Positions 18,638-26,911 of a DNA stretch of 64,000 nucleotides are shown here, piece by piece (within the stretch, counting starts at the first letter, position 1; every line of letters starts with the position of its first letter). The notes beneath the pieces were generated by a model. That model ran no database searches, was not told where the DNA came from, and was given only the letters and a program-made list of their open reading frames with translations. The stretch comes from an uncultured Flavobacteriales bacterium (lineage in GTDB: Bacteria > Bacteroidota > Bacteroidia > Flavobacteriales_D > Sanyastnellaceae): contig CALKGQ010000011.1 of NCBI GenBank assembly GCA_938085425.1, positions 62,001 to 126,000 of the forward strand. The letters are read 5' to 3'. The translations under genes and the position numbers were made by a program.

Positions 18638-20137
18638 ATGAAACTCATCACGCTTCTCGTCGTCATTGCTGGTGTCATCGCGCTGGCCCAGTTGGCCAAA
18701 GTTGGCCAGTTGACGTCTTTGATCCGGAACAAGAAAGAGGAGGACATCAGCGAGGCTGATTCCCGCCTCAACGGAGGATTGTTCATTGCCTTCATGGCTG
18801 CTTTCTACGGCGGCTTCATTTGGTTGTTGATCCGTTACGGCGACTACAACCCACCTGCAGCCTCCGCGCATGGTGAGTCCTACGACACGTTGATGAACTT
18901 CAACATGTACATCATCATTGCGGTTTTCTTTTTGGTGAACACGGCACTTTTTGCGTTTGCCAACAAGTACAAGTACAGCAAGGACCGCAAGGCGACCTTC
19001 TTCGCCCATGACAACCGCCTCGAGTTGATTTGGACGGTGATCCCTTCCATCGTCTTGGCGGTCATCATCATTTTCGGTTTGCGGACGTGGAACGAAATGA
19101 CTGGCGAAGCGTCAGAGGACTCCCTCCGCGTGGAGCTCTACTCCAAGCAATTTGATTGGACGGCGCGTTACGCCGGAGCGGATGGAGAATTTGGTCTGGC
19201 CAATTACAACCTCATCACGCCGACAAATCCACTTGGCATTGTGACCCAAGGTGGCGTGTCGGAAGCGCTGGTGGGCATCGAAGACCAAATTGCTTCGTTG
19301 GAGAGTGAATTGTCCCACGAGCGAGGGCGCTTGTTGGCGGCGAAAGCTGAGTTGGAAGAAGAACTCCACGGCGATCATGGTCACGGTCACGACGACCATG
19401 GCCACGACGACCATGGCCACGACGACCACGGCCACGACGACCATGGCCACGACGACCATGGCCACGACGACCATGGCCACGACGACCACGGCCATGACGA
19501 CCACGGCCACGACGACCACGGCATGTCCGAAGCGCGCAAGGCCAACCTTGAGGCCCAATTGCACGACGTCATGGAGATGTTGGAAAGCGACAAGGTGGTG
19601 GTGTTGTCCAATGCCGCAGCCGAAGCCAAAGAAGACAAGTTGCACCGTTTGAAGCGCCACCGCCAGCGCATCCTGGAAGTCAAGCCATTTGACTACGAAG
19701 GAGGCATTGCCGCGTGGGACGCAGGTGCGGATGACAAGATCATGAAAGGAGAATTCCACTTGCCCGTGGGCCGCGAGGTGGAATTTGTGTTCCGTTCGCG
19801 CGATGTCATCCACAGCGCATTCATGCCACACTTTAGGGCCCAGATGAACTCTGTGCCAGGGGTGCCGACGCGCTTCAAAATGACGCCTACAATCACCACG
19901 GACAGCATGAGGACCATTCTGGACGATCCAGACTTCAGTTACGTTCTGCTCTGCAACAAAGTCTGCGGCGCGGCGCACTTCAACATGCAAATGTCCATTG
20001 TCATTGAATCCGAGGAGGAATACAATGCTTGGATGGAATCGCAAGAGGAGTTTTTGGCCGAAAAGCCCAACGCCGTGGATGAGAATGCACGTGCCGAGGC
20101 GCCACAATTTGAAACCGAAGAATCTGCAACACTCTAA
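18638..20137 (+). CDS. coxB: Cytochrome c oxidase subunit II (CuA) with His-rich insertion
   Basis: 499 residues. Several N-terminal hydrophobic helices (residues about 1-165) are followed by a periplasmic cupredoxin domain. The CuA loop CNKVCGAAHFNMQM supplies two Cys, His and Met; the usual Glu of CxExC is Lys, but that position ligates through its backbone. There is no fused cytochrome c, so this is aa3-type. Residues about 200-350 are an insertion between the first cupredoxin strands: a predicted coiled coil, nine GHDDH-type repeats (about 247-294), then a second helical segment. Subunit II of related Bacteroidota has only a short loop at this point. The gene is between actF and coxA (2 nt from the latter). 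Confidence 0.92.
   Translation: MKLITLLVVIAGVIALAQLAKVGQLTSLIRNKKEEDISEADSRLNGGLFIAFMAAFYGGFIWLLIRYGDYNPPAASAHGESYDTLMNFNMYIIIAVFFLVNTALFAFANKYKYSKDRKATFFAHDNRLELIWTVIPSIVLAVIIIFGLRTWNEMTGEASEDSLRVELYSKQFDWTARYAGADGEFGLANYNLITPTNPLGIVTQGGVSEALVGIEDQIASLESELSHERGRLLAAKAELEEELHGDHGHGHDDHGHDDHGHDDHGHDDHGHDDHGHDDHGHDDHGHDDHGHDDHGMSEARKANLEAQLHDVMEMLESDKVVVLSNAAAEAKEDKLHRLKRHRQRILEVKPFDYEGGIAAWDAGADDKIMKGEFHLPVGREVEFVFRSRDVIHSAFMPHFRAQMNSVPGVPTRFKMTPTITTDSMRTILDDPDFSYVLLCNKVCGAAHFNMQMSIVIESEEEYNAWMESQEEFLAEKPNAVDENARAEAPQFETEESATL
19376..19522 (+). repeat. 15-bp in-frame tandem repeat (nine copies) inside coxB
   Basis: The unit GGCCACGACGACCAT, with CAC/CAT and GGT variation, occurs nine times and encodes Gly-His-Asp-Asp-His. 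The near-identity of copies suggests recent expansion by slippage, so copy number may vary between strains. The reverse strand also reads open through the array as an artefact of the repeat. Confidence 0.9.
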
Positions 20138-20139
20138 CC

Positions 20140-21894
20140 ATGGCTGAACACGCACATCACGAAGAGAGCTTCATTTCGAAGTACATCTTCAGCCAAGATC
20201 ACAAGATGATCTCCAAGCAGTTTTTGGTCACTGCCATGGCCATGGGCATCGTGGCGGTGATGCTCTCTGTCTTCTTCCGCCTGCAATTGGGTTGGCCAGG
20301 AGAGAGTTTTGCCATTCTGGAAACGTTCTTGGGCAAATGGGCCCCCGGAGGGGTGTTGGACCGAAACGCATACCTGGCGCTCGTGACCATTCACGGGACG
20401 ATCATGGTGTTCTTCGTCCTGACAGGAGGTTTGTCAGGTACGTTCTCCAATCTTTTGATTCCACTGCAGATTGGTGCCCGTGACATGGCGTCGGGGTTCC
20501 TGAACATGCTGAGCTACTGGTTCTTTGCCGTGTCCAGCGTGATCATGATTTTCTCCCTCTTTGTCGAGGGAGGCGCAGCTTCTGGTGGTTGGACGGTGTA
20601 CCCTCCGCTCAGCGCATTGCCGCAGGCGATGCCGGGTTCGGGCATGGGCATGACCCTCTGGCTGATTTCCATGACGCTTTTTGTGGTGAGTTCATTGCTC
20701 GGTGGATTGAACTATGTCGTAACGGTCATCAACTTGAGGACCAAAGGCATGAGCATGACGCGCTTGCCCTTGACCATCTGGGCGTTCTTGGTGACGGCGA
20801 TTCTTGGGGTGCTTTCTTTCCCTGTCTTGGTGTCCGCCGTTGTGCTGTTGCTCATGGACCGCTCCATGGGAACCGCGTTTTACCTGAGTGACATCTTCAT
20901 TGGAGGCGAAGCCCTCGATGTGACCGGTGGAAGCCCCATTCTTTACCAGCACTTGTTCTGGTTCTTGGGTCACCCTGAGGTGTACATCGTGCTCTTGCCA
21001 GCACTGGGCATCAGTTCGGAGGTGATTGCCACCAACTCGCGCAAGCCCATTTTTGGGTACAAGGCCATGATTGGTTCCATCCTCGGCATTGGGTTTTTGA
21101 GCTTCATTGTCTGGGGTCACCACATGTTTGTGACTGGCATGAACCCCTTCTTGGGATCTGTGTTTGTTTTCACAACGCTTTTGATTGCCATCCCCTCTGC
21201 GGTGAAGGCCTTCAACTACATCACCACCCTTTGGAAGGGCAACCTGCGGTTCACGCCAGCCATGCTGTTCAGCATTGGTTTGGTGAGCACCTTTGTGACA
21301 GGGGGATTGACAGGCATCATTTTGGCGGACTCGGCACTTGACGTGAATGTGCACGACACGTATTTCGTGGTCGCACACTTCCACATCGTGATGGGCATGA
21401 GTGCGATTTTTGGCATGCTTGCCGGAGTCTACCATTGGTTCCCCAAAATGTTTGGGCGGATGATGAACAACAAACTCGGCTACGTGCACTTCTGGACCAC
21501 ATTGGTGGCCGGGTACGGTGTGTTCTTCCCCATGCACTTTGTAGGACTGGCAGGTGCACCGCGTCGTTATTACGATTACAGTGCCTTTGAGTACCTCGAC
21601 TTTGTCATGGACTTGCAACCCATCATCTCTACTTTTGCCATCATCGGCGCGGTGGGGCAGCTGCCTTTCTTGTGGAACTTCTTCTACAGCATTTTCCGTG
21701 GCCAGGTGGCGACTGAAAACCCATGGAAGTCGAACACGTTGGAGTGGACCACACCGGTCAAGCACGTCCATGGCAACTGGCCTGGTGCACTGCCTGAGGT
21801 CCACCGTTGGGCGTATGATTACAGCAACCCAGACTTTGAGGAAGATTTTGTTCCTCAAATCGTTCCGCTGAAAGCTGGCGAAACAGCCCACTGA
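20140..21894 (+). CDS. coxA: Cytochrome c oxidase subunit I (aa3, A-type)
   Basis: 584 residues, twelve or more membrane helices. It carries the haem-copper signature: HPEVYIVLLPALG (CuB His and the cross-linked Tyr), WGHHMFVTGMNP (CuB His pair) and VHDTYFVVAHFHIVMG (haem a3 and a His ligands). It reduces O2 to water while pumping protons. Last gene of the act-cox operon, with an intrinsic terminator directly behind it. No subunit III or IV gene is present here, so these must lie elsewhere in the genome. Confidence 0.96.
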   Translation: MAEHAHHEESFISKYIFSQDHKMISKQFLVTAMAMGIVAVMLSVFFRLQLGWPGESFAILETFLGKWAPGGVLDRNAYLALVTIHGTIMVFFVLTGGLSGTFSNLLIPLQIGARDMASGFLNMLSYWFFAVSSVIMIFSLFVEGGAASGGWTVYPPLSALPQAMPGSGMGMTLWLISMTLFVVSSLLGGLNYVVTVINLRTKGMSMTRLPLTIWAFLVTAILGVLSFPVLVSAVVLLLMDRSMGTAFYLSDIFIGGEALDVTGGSPILYQHLFWFLGHPEVYIVLLPALGISSEVIATNSRKPIFGYKAMIGSILGIGFLSFIVWGHHMFVTGMNPFLGSVFVFTTLLIAIPSAVKAFNYITTLWKGNLRFTPAMLFSIGLVSTFVTGGLTGIILADSALDVNVHDTYFVVAHFHIVMGMSAIFGMLAGVYHWFPKMFGRMMNNKLGYVHFWTTLVAGYGVFFPMHFVGLAGAPRRYYDYSAFEYLDFVMDLQPIISTFAIIGAVGQLPFLWNFFYSIFRGQVATENPWKSNTLEWTTPVKHVHGNWPGALPEVHRWAYDYSNPDFEEDFVPQIVPLKAGETAH

Positions 21895-21926
21895 TTTTTG
21901 CGGGTCCATTTGTGAATGGTCCGTTT

Positions 21927-21958
21927 GAAAAGCCCTCACTTTGGTGGGGGCTTTTTGT
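21927..21958 (+). terminator. Intrinsic terminator of the act-cox operon
   Basis: AGCCCTCAC-TTTG-GTGGGGGCT (21931-21952) forms a 9-bp stem with one G-T wobble and is followed by TTTTTG. It lies about 35 bases after the coxA stop and before the ruvB promoter box. Confidence 0.8.
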
Positions 21959-21971
21959 TGCCCGGAGATGC

Positions 21972-21979
21972 TACCTTAG
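21972..21979 (+). promoter_or_regulatory. -7-like box of ruvB
   Basis: TACCTTAG (consensus TAnnTTTG, one mismatch) ends 6 nt before the ruvB ATG and follows the act-cox terminator, so ruvB is probably transcribed independently with almost no leader. Confidence 0.4.
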
Positions 21980-21985
21980 TCTTCC

Positions 21986-23020
21986 ATGGGTGAAGAAGAA
22001 GAATTCGACGTAAGAGGAGAAGCCGAGCAGGCGTCCGATGGCGACATGGACCGCGTGCTTCGACCTGCGCAATTTGAAGATTTCACCGGCCAGCGTGCAG
22101 CCATGGACAACCTTCAAGTGTTTGTCCAGGCCGCACGGCAGCGTCAAGAAGCGTTGGACCATGTTTTGTTGCATGGACCTCCCGGTTTGGGGAAGACGAC
22201 CTTGGCCAACATTGTTGCCAACGAGATGGGGGTGGCCATTCGCACCACCTCTGGACCCGTTTTGGACAAGCCTGGTGACCTCGCGGGTTTGTTGACAAGC
22301 CTCGACCCCAATGATGTCCTGTTCATTGATGAGATTCATCGTCTTTCCCCTGTGGTGGAGGAGTACTTGTACAGTGCGATGGAAGACTACAGGATTGACT
22401 TGGTCATCGACACCGGTCCCAATGCACGCACTGTGCAAATTGACTTGAACCCTTTCACATTGGTGGGTGCCACCACGCGTTCGGGCTTGCTTACGGCACC
22501 CTTGCGGGCACGGTTTGGGATCAATTTGAGGCTGCACTATTACGATTCCAAGACCCTCACGGACATTGTGGAGCGATCAGCTGGCATTTTGGACATCGAG
22601 ATTGATCCCGCGGCAGCTTTTGAGATCGCGTCGCGAAGCCGAGGGACACCTCGAATCAGCAACGCACTCTTGCGGAGGGTGAGGGATTTTGCCCAAGTCA
22701 AAGGCACTGGAAACATCGATCTGGAGGTCACTGCGTACGCGTTGGATGCCCTTCAAGTCGACAAAAAGGGATTGGATGATATGGACAACAGGATTTTGTC
22801 GGCCATCATCGACAAATTCAAAGGAGGTCCTGTCGGGGCCAATACGTTGGCCACGGCCATCGGCGAAAATGCCGGGACCATTGAGGAGGTGTACGAACCC
22901 TACTTGATCCAGGAGGGACTGCTCGTGCGCACCCCGCGGGGGCGACAAGCCACCCCTGAGGCCTACAAGCACCTTGGCCGTAAACCTTCTGCAGGCTCAG
23001 CAGAGTTGTTTGGGTCCTGA
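21986..23020 (+). CDS. ruvB: Holliday junction branch migration helicase RuvB
   Basis: 344 residues. RuvB is the AAA+ motor that, with RuvA, drives branch migration at Holliday junctions. It shows an [12 protein letters not shown] start, Walker [12 protein letters not shown], Walker B FIDEIHRL, sensor [18 protein letters not shown] and a C-terminal winged helix ([18 protein letters not shown]). Length is normal for the family. No ruvA lies next to it; queG follows after 2 nt and is probably cotranscribed. Confidence 0.97.
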   Translation: MGEEEEFDVRGEAEQASDGDMDRVLRPAQFEDFTGQRAAMDNLQVFVQAARQRQEALDHVLLHGPPGLGKTTLANIVANEMGVAIRTTSGPVLDKPGDLAGLLTSLDPNDVLFIDEIHRLSPVVEEYLYSAMEDYRIDLVIDTGPNARTVQIDLNPFTLVGATTRSGLLTAPLRARFGINLRLHYYDSKTLTDIVERSAGILDIEIDPAAAFEIASRSRGTPRISNALLRRVRDFAQVKGTGNIDLEVTAYALDALQVDKKGLDDMDNRILSAIIDKFKGGPVGANTLATAIGENAGTIEEVYEPYLIQEGLLVRTPRGRQATPEAYKHLGRKPSAGSAELFGS

Positions 23021-23022
23021 GG

Positions 23023-23985
23023 ATGGGGAAATCAAGTCATCAAGCTTCGGAACGCTCGGCATGGATCAAGCGCAAAGCGCAAGAACTTGGTTTTTCATCT
23101 GTGGGGGTGTCTGTGGCCGCAGAGTTGACCCAAGAGGCACCTCGGCTGGAAGCTTGGCTCAAGAAGGGCATGCATGGAGAAATGGCTTACATGGAGGGAA
23201 ACTTCGACAAGCGTTTGGATCCCCGAAAGCTGTTGCCGGGGACCAAGTCCGTGGTGAGCCTGTTGTTCAATTACCACAACCCTGACAAGCCTGCCGACCC
23301 CAAGGCGCCCAAGGTGGCGCAGTATGCCTATGGGGAAGATTATCACTTTGTGTTGAAGTGGAAGCTGAAGGAGCTGCTGAAATGGATGCGGGCGGAATGG
23401 GGGGATGTGGCGGGAAGGGTGTATGTGGATTCTGCGCCCATCATGGAACGGGCTTGGGCTGAGCGTTCTGGGTTGGGTTGGATTGGAAAGCACAGCCTGC
23501 TCCTCAACAAGAACGAAGGGAGTTACTTCTTTTTGGCGGAAATGATGTTGGACCTTGAGCTTGAGCCCGATGGTCCTGTCACTGACCATTGCGGCTCTTG
23601 CACGAGATGCTTGGATGCCTGTCCCACTGGTGCCATTGTCAAGCCTTACGTGGTGGATGGCAGCAAGTGCATCAGCTATTTCACCATAGAATTGCGTGGG
23701 GCCATACCGGAACCTGTTGGGGCCCATATGGACCAGTGGATGTTTGGTTGCGACATCTGCCAGGAGGTTTGCCCATGGAACCGCCATGCCTCCCCCACCA
23801 CAGAACCAAGGTTCGCCCCACACCCAAGGCTCTTGGACATGACCCAAAGCGACTGGGTGGATTTGACAGAGGACGTGTTTCGGGAAGTGTTCAAGGACAG
23901 TGCCGTCAAGCGCACGGGATTGGTTGGATTGAAGAGGAACATCTCCTTGCTCCAGCGTTCGGCATCAAAAAAGCCTCCACAGTGA
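23023..23985 (+). CDS. queG: Epoxyqueuosine reductase QueG
   Basis: 320 residues. QueG uses cobalamin and two 4Fe-4S clusters to reduce epoxyqueuosine to queuosine in the wobble position of GUN tRNAs. Visible are the N-terminal DUF1730 domain (ELGFSSVGVS, then GTKSVVSLLFNYH and WAERSGLGWIGKHSLL) and the cluster motifs CGSCTRCLDACPTGAI and CDICQEVCPWN. The C terminus is short relative to forms with a HEAT-like extension. It lies 2 nt after ruvB. A YhhQ-type queuosine-precursor transporter occurs in the same window (39550-40290). Confidence 0.95.
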   Translation: MGKSSHQASERSAWIKRKAQELGFSSVGVSVAAELTQEAPRLEAWLKKGMHGEMAYMEGNFDKRLDPRKLLPGTKSVVSLLFNYHNPDKPADPKAPKVAQYAYGEDYHFVLKWKLKELLKWMRAEWGDVAGRVYVDSAPIMERAWAERSGLGWIGKHSLLLNKNEGSYFFLAEMMLDLELEPDGPVTDHCGSCTRCLDACPTGAIVKPYVVDGSKCISYFTIELRGAIPEPVGAHMDQWMFGCDICQEVCPWNRHASPTTEPRFAPHPRLLDMTQSDWVDLTEDVFREVFKDSAVKRTGLVGLKRNISLLQRSASKKPPQ

Positions 23986-24052
23986 AGGGAAGACTTTGAC
24001 TTTCAACTTGGGGGTTTGGTCAACCCAGCTGCGCCGCAGCAAAGGTGGAGGC
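23967..24052 (-). terminator. Possible branched terminator of the 67-aa gene
   Basis: On the minus strand GCCTCCAC (24052-24045) can pair with GTGGAGGC (23980-23973), which is followed by six T. An inner GCTGCG-G-CGCAGC palindrome (24040-24028) lies in between. The outer stem spans a long loop and overlaps both convergent coding ends, so support is modest. Confidence 0.3.
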
Positions 24053-24223
24053 AATGATCCCAGCATAGGGCCGACCAAAAGAGGCGATGGCCCATCGCTT
24101 CAGCTCCAGGGCCTCCTTTTGAGGTAGCCACAAAAAGCTCTTCTTCAGTTCTTTCGCAAACAAGGCCCTGTCAAAGCTGGCGCGGCTCAAGACGTTCTTG
24201 CAAAATTCGAGGGTTTTGTTCAT
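24020..24223 (-). CDS. Small conserved-looking hypothetical protein (67 aa)
   Basis: 67 residues starting MNKTLEFCKNVLSRASFD and containing LFAKELKKSFLWLPQKEALELKRW, predicted all helical, soluble, with one Cys and no signal peptide. It resembles short uncharacterised Bacteroidota proteins of similar length by memory only. The start at 24223 fits this pattern; a longer frame would add 16 unlikely residues. It stands alone, convergent with queG. No function can be given. Confidence 0.55.
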   Translation of the reverse strand: MNKTLEFCKNVLSRASFDRALFAKELKKSFLWLPQKEALELKRWAIASFGRPYAGIIASTFAAAQLG

Positions 24224-24329
24224 GACTGTGGGGTTCAGTGCAATTACGTTGGTGATGGTTCTTGTTCCCAAACGTGGAGTGCCAACAAATGGAAAACGTG
24301 GGCTCCCCTGCCTTAGCTAGGGTGTGACC

Positions 24330-24337
24330 TACCTTTG
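24330..24337 (+). promoter_or_regulatory. -7 box of trhO
   Basis: TACCTTTG is an exact consensus match 7 nt before the ATG at 24345. The intervening bases are CGGAGGA, which could act as a Shine-Dalgarno sequence only if transcription starts within the box; otherwise the mRNA is nearly leaderless. Confidence 0.5.
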
Positions 24338-24344
24338 CGGAGGA

Positions 24345-25379
24345 ATGAAGAGTCTCCACAACAAAGAGGATCGACGGGTCTTGTTCGAGCGCATGCAAGC
24401 TGATGAGCGTCCAAGAACGACCATGAGTTTCTACCGTTACGTTCACTTGGAGGACCCAGAGGCCACGAGGGATGAACTCTATGCGGTCTGGTCAGAAATG
24501 GAGGTGTTGGGGCGCACGTATGTGGCCCACGAAGGCATCAACGCACAAATTTCGGTGCCCTCGGAACGCTTGGCTGACTTCAAAGCCCACGTGGACGCAC
24601 TTGGCTGGTTGCCTGAATTGAGGCTCAACATTGCGGTCGAGCAGGGGAAGAGCTTCTTCAAACTGATCGTTCGCGTGAAGGACAAGATCGTCGCCGACGG
24701 CCTCCACGACGGGACGTTTGACGTGACCGATTGTGGCACCCACCTCAAGGCGGAGGAATTCAATCACCTTACGGACAAGGAGGACACCATTCTCGTGGAC
24801 ATGAGGAATGCCTATGAGAGTGAAGTCGGACATTTCGAGGGCGCGATTTGTCCTGATGTGGAGACATTCAGAGAGGAGATTGCATTGGTCGAAGACATGC
24901 TGGAGTCTCAAAAAGAGGCGAACATTGTCATGTATTGCACGGGCGGCATCCGTTGCGAAAAGGCGAGTGCCTATCTGAAACACAAGGGGTTCCCCAACGT
25001 GCACCAATTGGAAGGTGGCATCATTGAGTACACACGCCAGGCGAAGGAGAAAGGCCTTCGCAACAAATTCATCGGCAAGAACTTTGTCTTTGACGAACGT
25101 TTGTCGGAGCGCATTTCAGACGACGTCATCGCCCATTGCCACACTTGCAATGCTTCTTGTGACGACCACCTCAACTGCGCCAACCCCACGTGCAACGTGC
25201 TCATGATCCAGTGCGAAGCGTGTCGGGCCAAGTGGCAAGAAACTTGCGGCAGTGAATGTTTGGACTTTGTCAACTTGCCCGAGGAACGGCAAAAGGAGCT
25301 TCGCAAGGGAACCAAGGCCACGGGTGGCTTCAAGCGTTCTCAGGCCGCCGATGGGGCTAGCCCAAAAAGTCCGAAGTGA
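24345..25379 (+). CDS. trhO: tRNA uridine 5-hydroxylase TrhO (rhodanese family, YceA-like)
   Basis: 344 residues. TrhO makes 5-hydroxyuridine at tRNA position 34 using O2. It has an N-terminal ferredoxin-like domain (YVAHEGINAQISVPSE), the central rhodanese domain with active-site loop MYCTGGIRCEKASAYL, and a C-terminal Cys-rich segment (CHTCNASCDDHLNCANPTC, QCEACRAKW) typical of the YceA group. The ATG at 24345 is chosen over an upstream GTG because the latter lies in the promoter box. The last 23 bp overlap the end of the convergent hydrolase gene. Confidence 0.9.
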   Translation: MKSLHNKEDRRVLFERMQADERPRTTMSFYRYVHLEDPEATRDELYAVWSEMEVLGRTYVAHEGINAQISVPSERLADFKAHVDALGWLPELRLNIAVEQGKSFFKLIVRVKDKIVADGLHDGTFDVTDCGTHLKAEEFNHLTDKEDTILVDMRNAYESEVGHFEGAICPDVETFREEIALVEDMLESQKEANIVMYCTGGIRCEKASAYLKHKGFPNVHQLEGGIIEYTRQAKEKGLRNKFIGKNFVFDERLSERISDDVIAHCHTCNASCDDHLNCANPTCNVLMIQCEACRAKWQETCGSECLDFVNLPEERQKELRKGTKATGGFKRSQAADGASPKSPK

Positions 25380-26142
25380 CGGCATAGAATTCTTCGGGAG
25401 CCTGGGCGTGAAGCCAATGGCCAGCCCCTGAAATGACGTGGTCGTCCATGTGGAGGAAATGTTCTTCCAACCTCTCGAGATCGTCTTCTCCTACATAGTC
25501 GCTTTCGCTGCCTCGGATGAAGAGCGCGGGGAGCGTGTTCATGCTCAGGTCGATGCTGCCAACGACTTCCTCTAGGGATTGCTGCAAGACAGGAACATTG
25601 AAGCGCCAGGAGAACCCGCCTTCCTTTTGTCGATGGAGGCCCTTCATCAAAAAGGGCACCAGCACCGGGTCGGACCCCAGCTGACTGGCAAGTTGGTCGC
25701 TCACCTCTTCGCGGGTGGCGGCCTGTTGTGGTCGGACGTCCCGCAAGGCGTCGAAGATGGGCCCATGGTGTGGCGTGTAGGCGCGGGCAGCGATGTCTGC
25801 CACTACGAGTTTTTCCATTCTGTCTGGATGGTCCTGTGACAATTGCAGCACCGTTTTCCCACCCATGCTGTGGCCCAGAAAGCAGGCTTTGGCAATGTGG
25901 TTTTGGTCGAGGAAGCGCACGACATCTGCAGCCATGGCGGGGTAAGAATGTTCGGGATGATGGGGGCTCCGTCCATGGTTTCTGGCATCGAGGAGCCAAA
26001 CGTGGTGGGATTCAGCGTACCGTTTGCCCAATGTTTGCCAGTTGTCGCTGCTTCCCAAGAGGCCATGCAGAATGACCAGATGCCGGTCCACCCTAGGTTC
26101 GAGGCATGGAATGGAGCGGGCGTGGAGGGTCAAGTCGGACAT
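25357..26142 (-). CDS. Alpha/beta-hydrolase fold protein (YbfF-like esterase)
   Basis: 261 residues. Motifs are the oxyanion strand LVILHGLLGSSDNW, DARNHGRSPH, the nucleophile elbow FLGHSMGGKTVLQL (Ser) and a late GAGHWLHAQAPEEF (His). This is the YbfF-type acyl-CoA/ester hydrolase architecture; the substrate is unknown. The ATG at 26142 is 13 nt after the pdxJ stop, so the two probably share an mRNA, although no functional link is evident. The 3' end overlaps trhO tail to tail by 23 bp. Confidence 0.8.
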   Translation of the reverse strand: MSDLTLHARSIPCLEPRVDRHLVILHGLLGSSDNWQTLGKRYAESHHVWLLDARNHGRSPHHPEHSYPAMAADVVRFLDQNHIAKACFLGHSMGGKTVLQLSQDHPDRMEKLVVADIAARAYTPHHGPIFDALRDVRPQQAATREEVSDQLASQLGSDPVLVPFLMKGLHRQKEGGFSWRFNVPVLQQSLEEVVGSIDLSMNTLPALFIRGSESDYVGEDDLERLEEHFLHMDDHVISGAGHWLHAQAPEEFYAVTSDFLG

Positions 26143-26155
26143 GGTACGACGGCCG

Positions 26156-26878
26156 TCAAGGTTGTGGTGCAAGGCAGGCCTTGTATTGCTTAACAGCCTG
26201 AGCCAAACCCAAATACAGCGCATCTGAAATCAGGGCGTGGCCAATGCTGACTTCTGCAAGGGGATTCACGGCAGAGGCGAAATCGGATAAATTGGTCAGG
26301 TTCAGATCGTGTCCAGCATTCACCCCCAAGCCTGCTTGTTCAGCCCTACGCGCAGCGTCCGCAAAGGGTGCAGCGGCTGAGGCCCCCATCGCTGGGTGGG
26401 CGCGCGCATACGATTCGGTGTACAACTCAATGCGCTGGGCCCCCACCTTGGCCGCAGCCTCGATCTCCCGAGGGTCTGTCTCCATGAACAGGGAGGTCCG
26501 AATGCCACACCCGTGAAATTGCGCGAGCACATCTTGCAGCATCTCCGCATGTCCGGTGACGCGCCATCCAGCATTGCTTGTGAGTACGTCAGGGGGGTCG
26601 GGGACCAAAGTGACCTGGGCAGGACGCAGGTCGCAGACAAGTTGGACAAAATCGTCTGAGGGGTAGCCTTCGATGTTGAATTCCGTCTGCACCACCTCCT
26701 TCAATGCCCTGACATCCGCGTAGGTGATGTGCCTTGCATCGGGCCTTGGATGGACGGTGATGCCGTCGGCACCAAACCCTTCGATGCGCATGGCGGCCTG
26801 CACCACATCGGGTTCTTGCCCTCCTCTGGCATTGCGCAGGGTGGCGATTTTGTTCACGTTGACGCTGAGCCTTGTCAT
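26156..26878 (-). CDS. pdxJ: Pyridoxine 5'-phosphate synthase PdxJ
   Basis: 240 residues. PdxJ condenses 3-amino-2-oxopropyl phosphate with deoxyxylulose 5-phosphate to make pyridoxine 5'-phosphate. It shows LSVNVNKIATLRNARGG, GADGITVHPRPDARHI, FNIEGYP, VTLVPDPPDVLTSN, ELYTESYA and VNAGHDLNLTNL, all typical of the TIM-barrel PdxJ family. TACTTTCG on the minus strand (26907-26900) is a plausible -7 box 21 nt upstream. It is divergent from the CBS-nadK cluster. Confidence 0.96.
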   Translation of the reverse strand: MTRLSVNVNKIATLRNARGGQEPDVVQAAMRIEGFGADGITVHPRPDARHITYADVRALKEVVQTEFNIEGYPSDDFVQLVCDLRPAQVTLVPDPPDVLTSNAGWRVTGHAEMLQDVLAQFHGCGIRTSLFMETDPREIEAAAKVGAQRIELYTESYARAHPAMGASAAAPFADAARRAEQAGLGVNAGHDLNLTNLSDFASAVNPLAEVSIGHALISDALYLGLAQAVKQYKACLAPQP

Positions 26879-26881
26879 CCT

Positions 26882-26907
26882 TACCTTTGGGTAACCACGC
26901 GAAAGTA
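26882..26907. promoter_or_regulatory. Divergent promoter boxes, pdxJ versus CBS-nadK operon
   Basis: Plus strand: TACCTTTG (26882-26889), exact -7 consensus, 22 nt before the ATG at 26912. Minus strand: TACTTTCG (26907-26900), one mismatch, 21 nt before pdxJ. The two overlap the same 33-bp gap, so polymerase binding may be mutually exclusive. Confidence 0.45.
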
Positions 26908-26911
26908 CGCC

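Noticed and set aside
19376-19522. CRISPR array or non-coding satellite
   Set aside because: The units are 15 bp, contiguous without spacers, in frame with coxB and encode a sensible His/Asp-rich peptide.
19112-20155. Long open frame on the minus strand opposite coxB
   Set aside because: It is a mirror of the repeat and codon bias of coxB; its Val/Ala/Met-rich translation resembles no protein and it has no plausible start.
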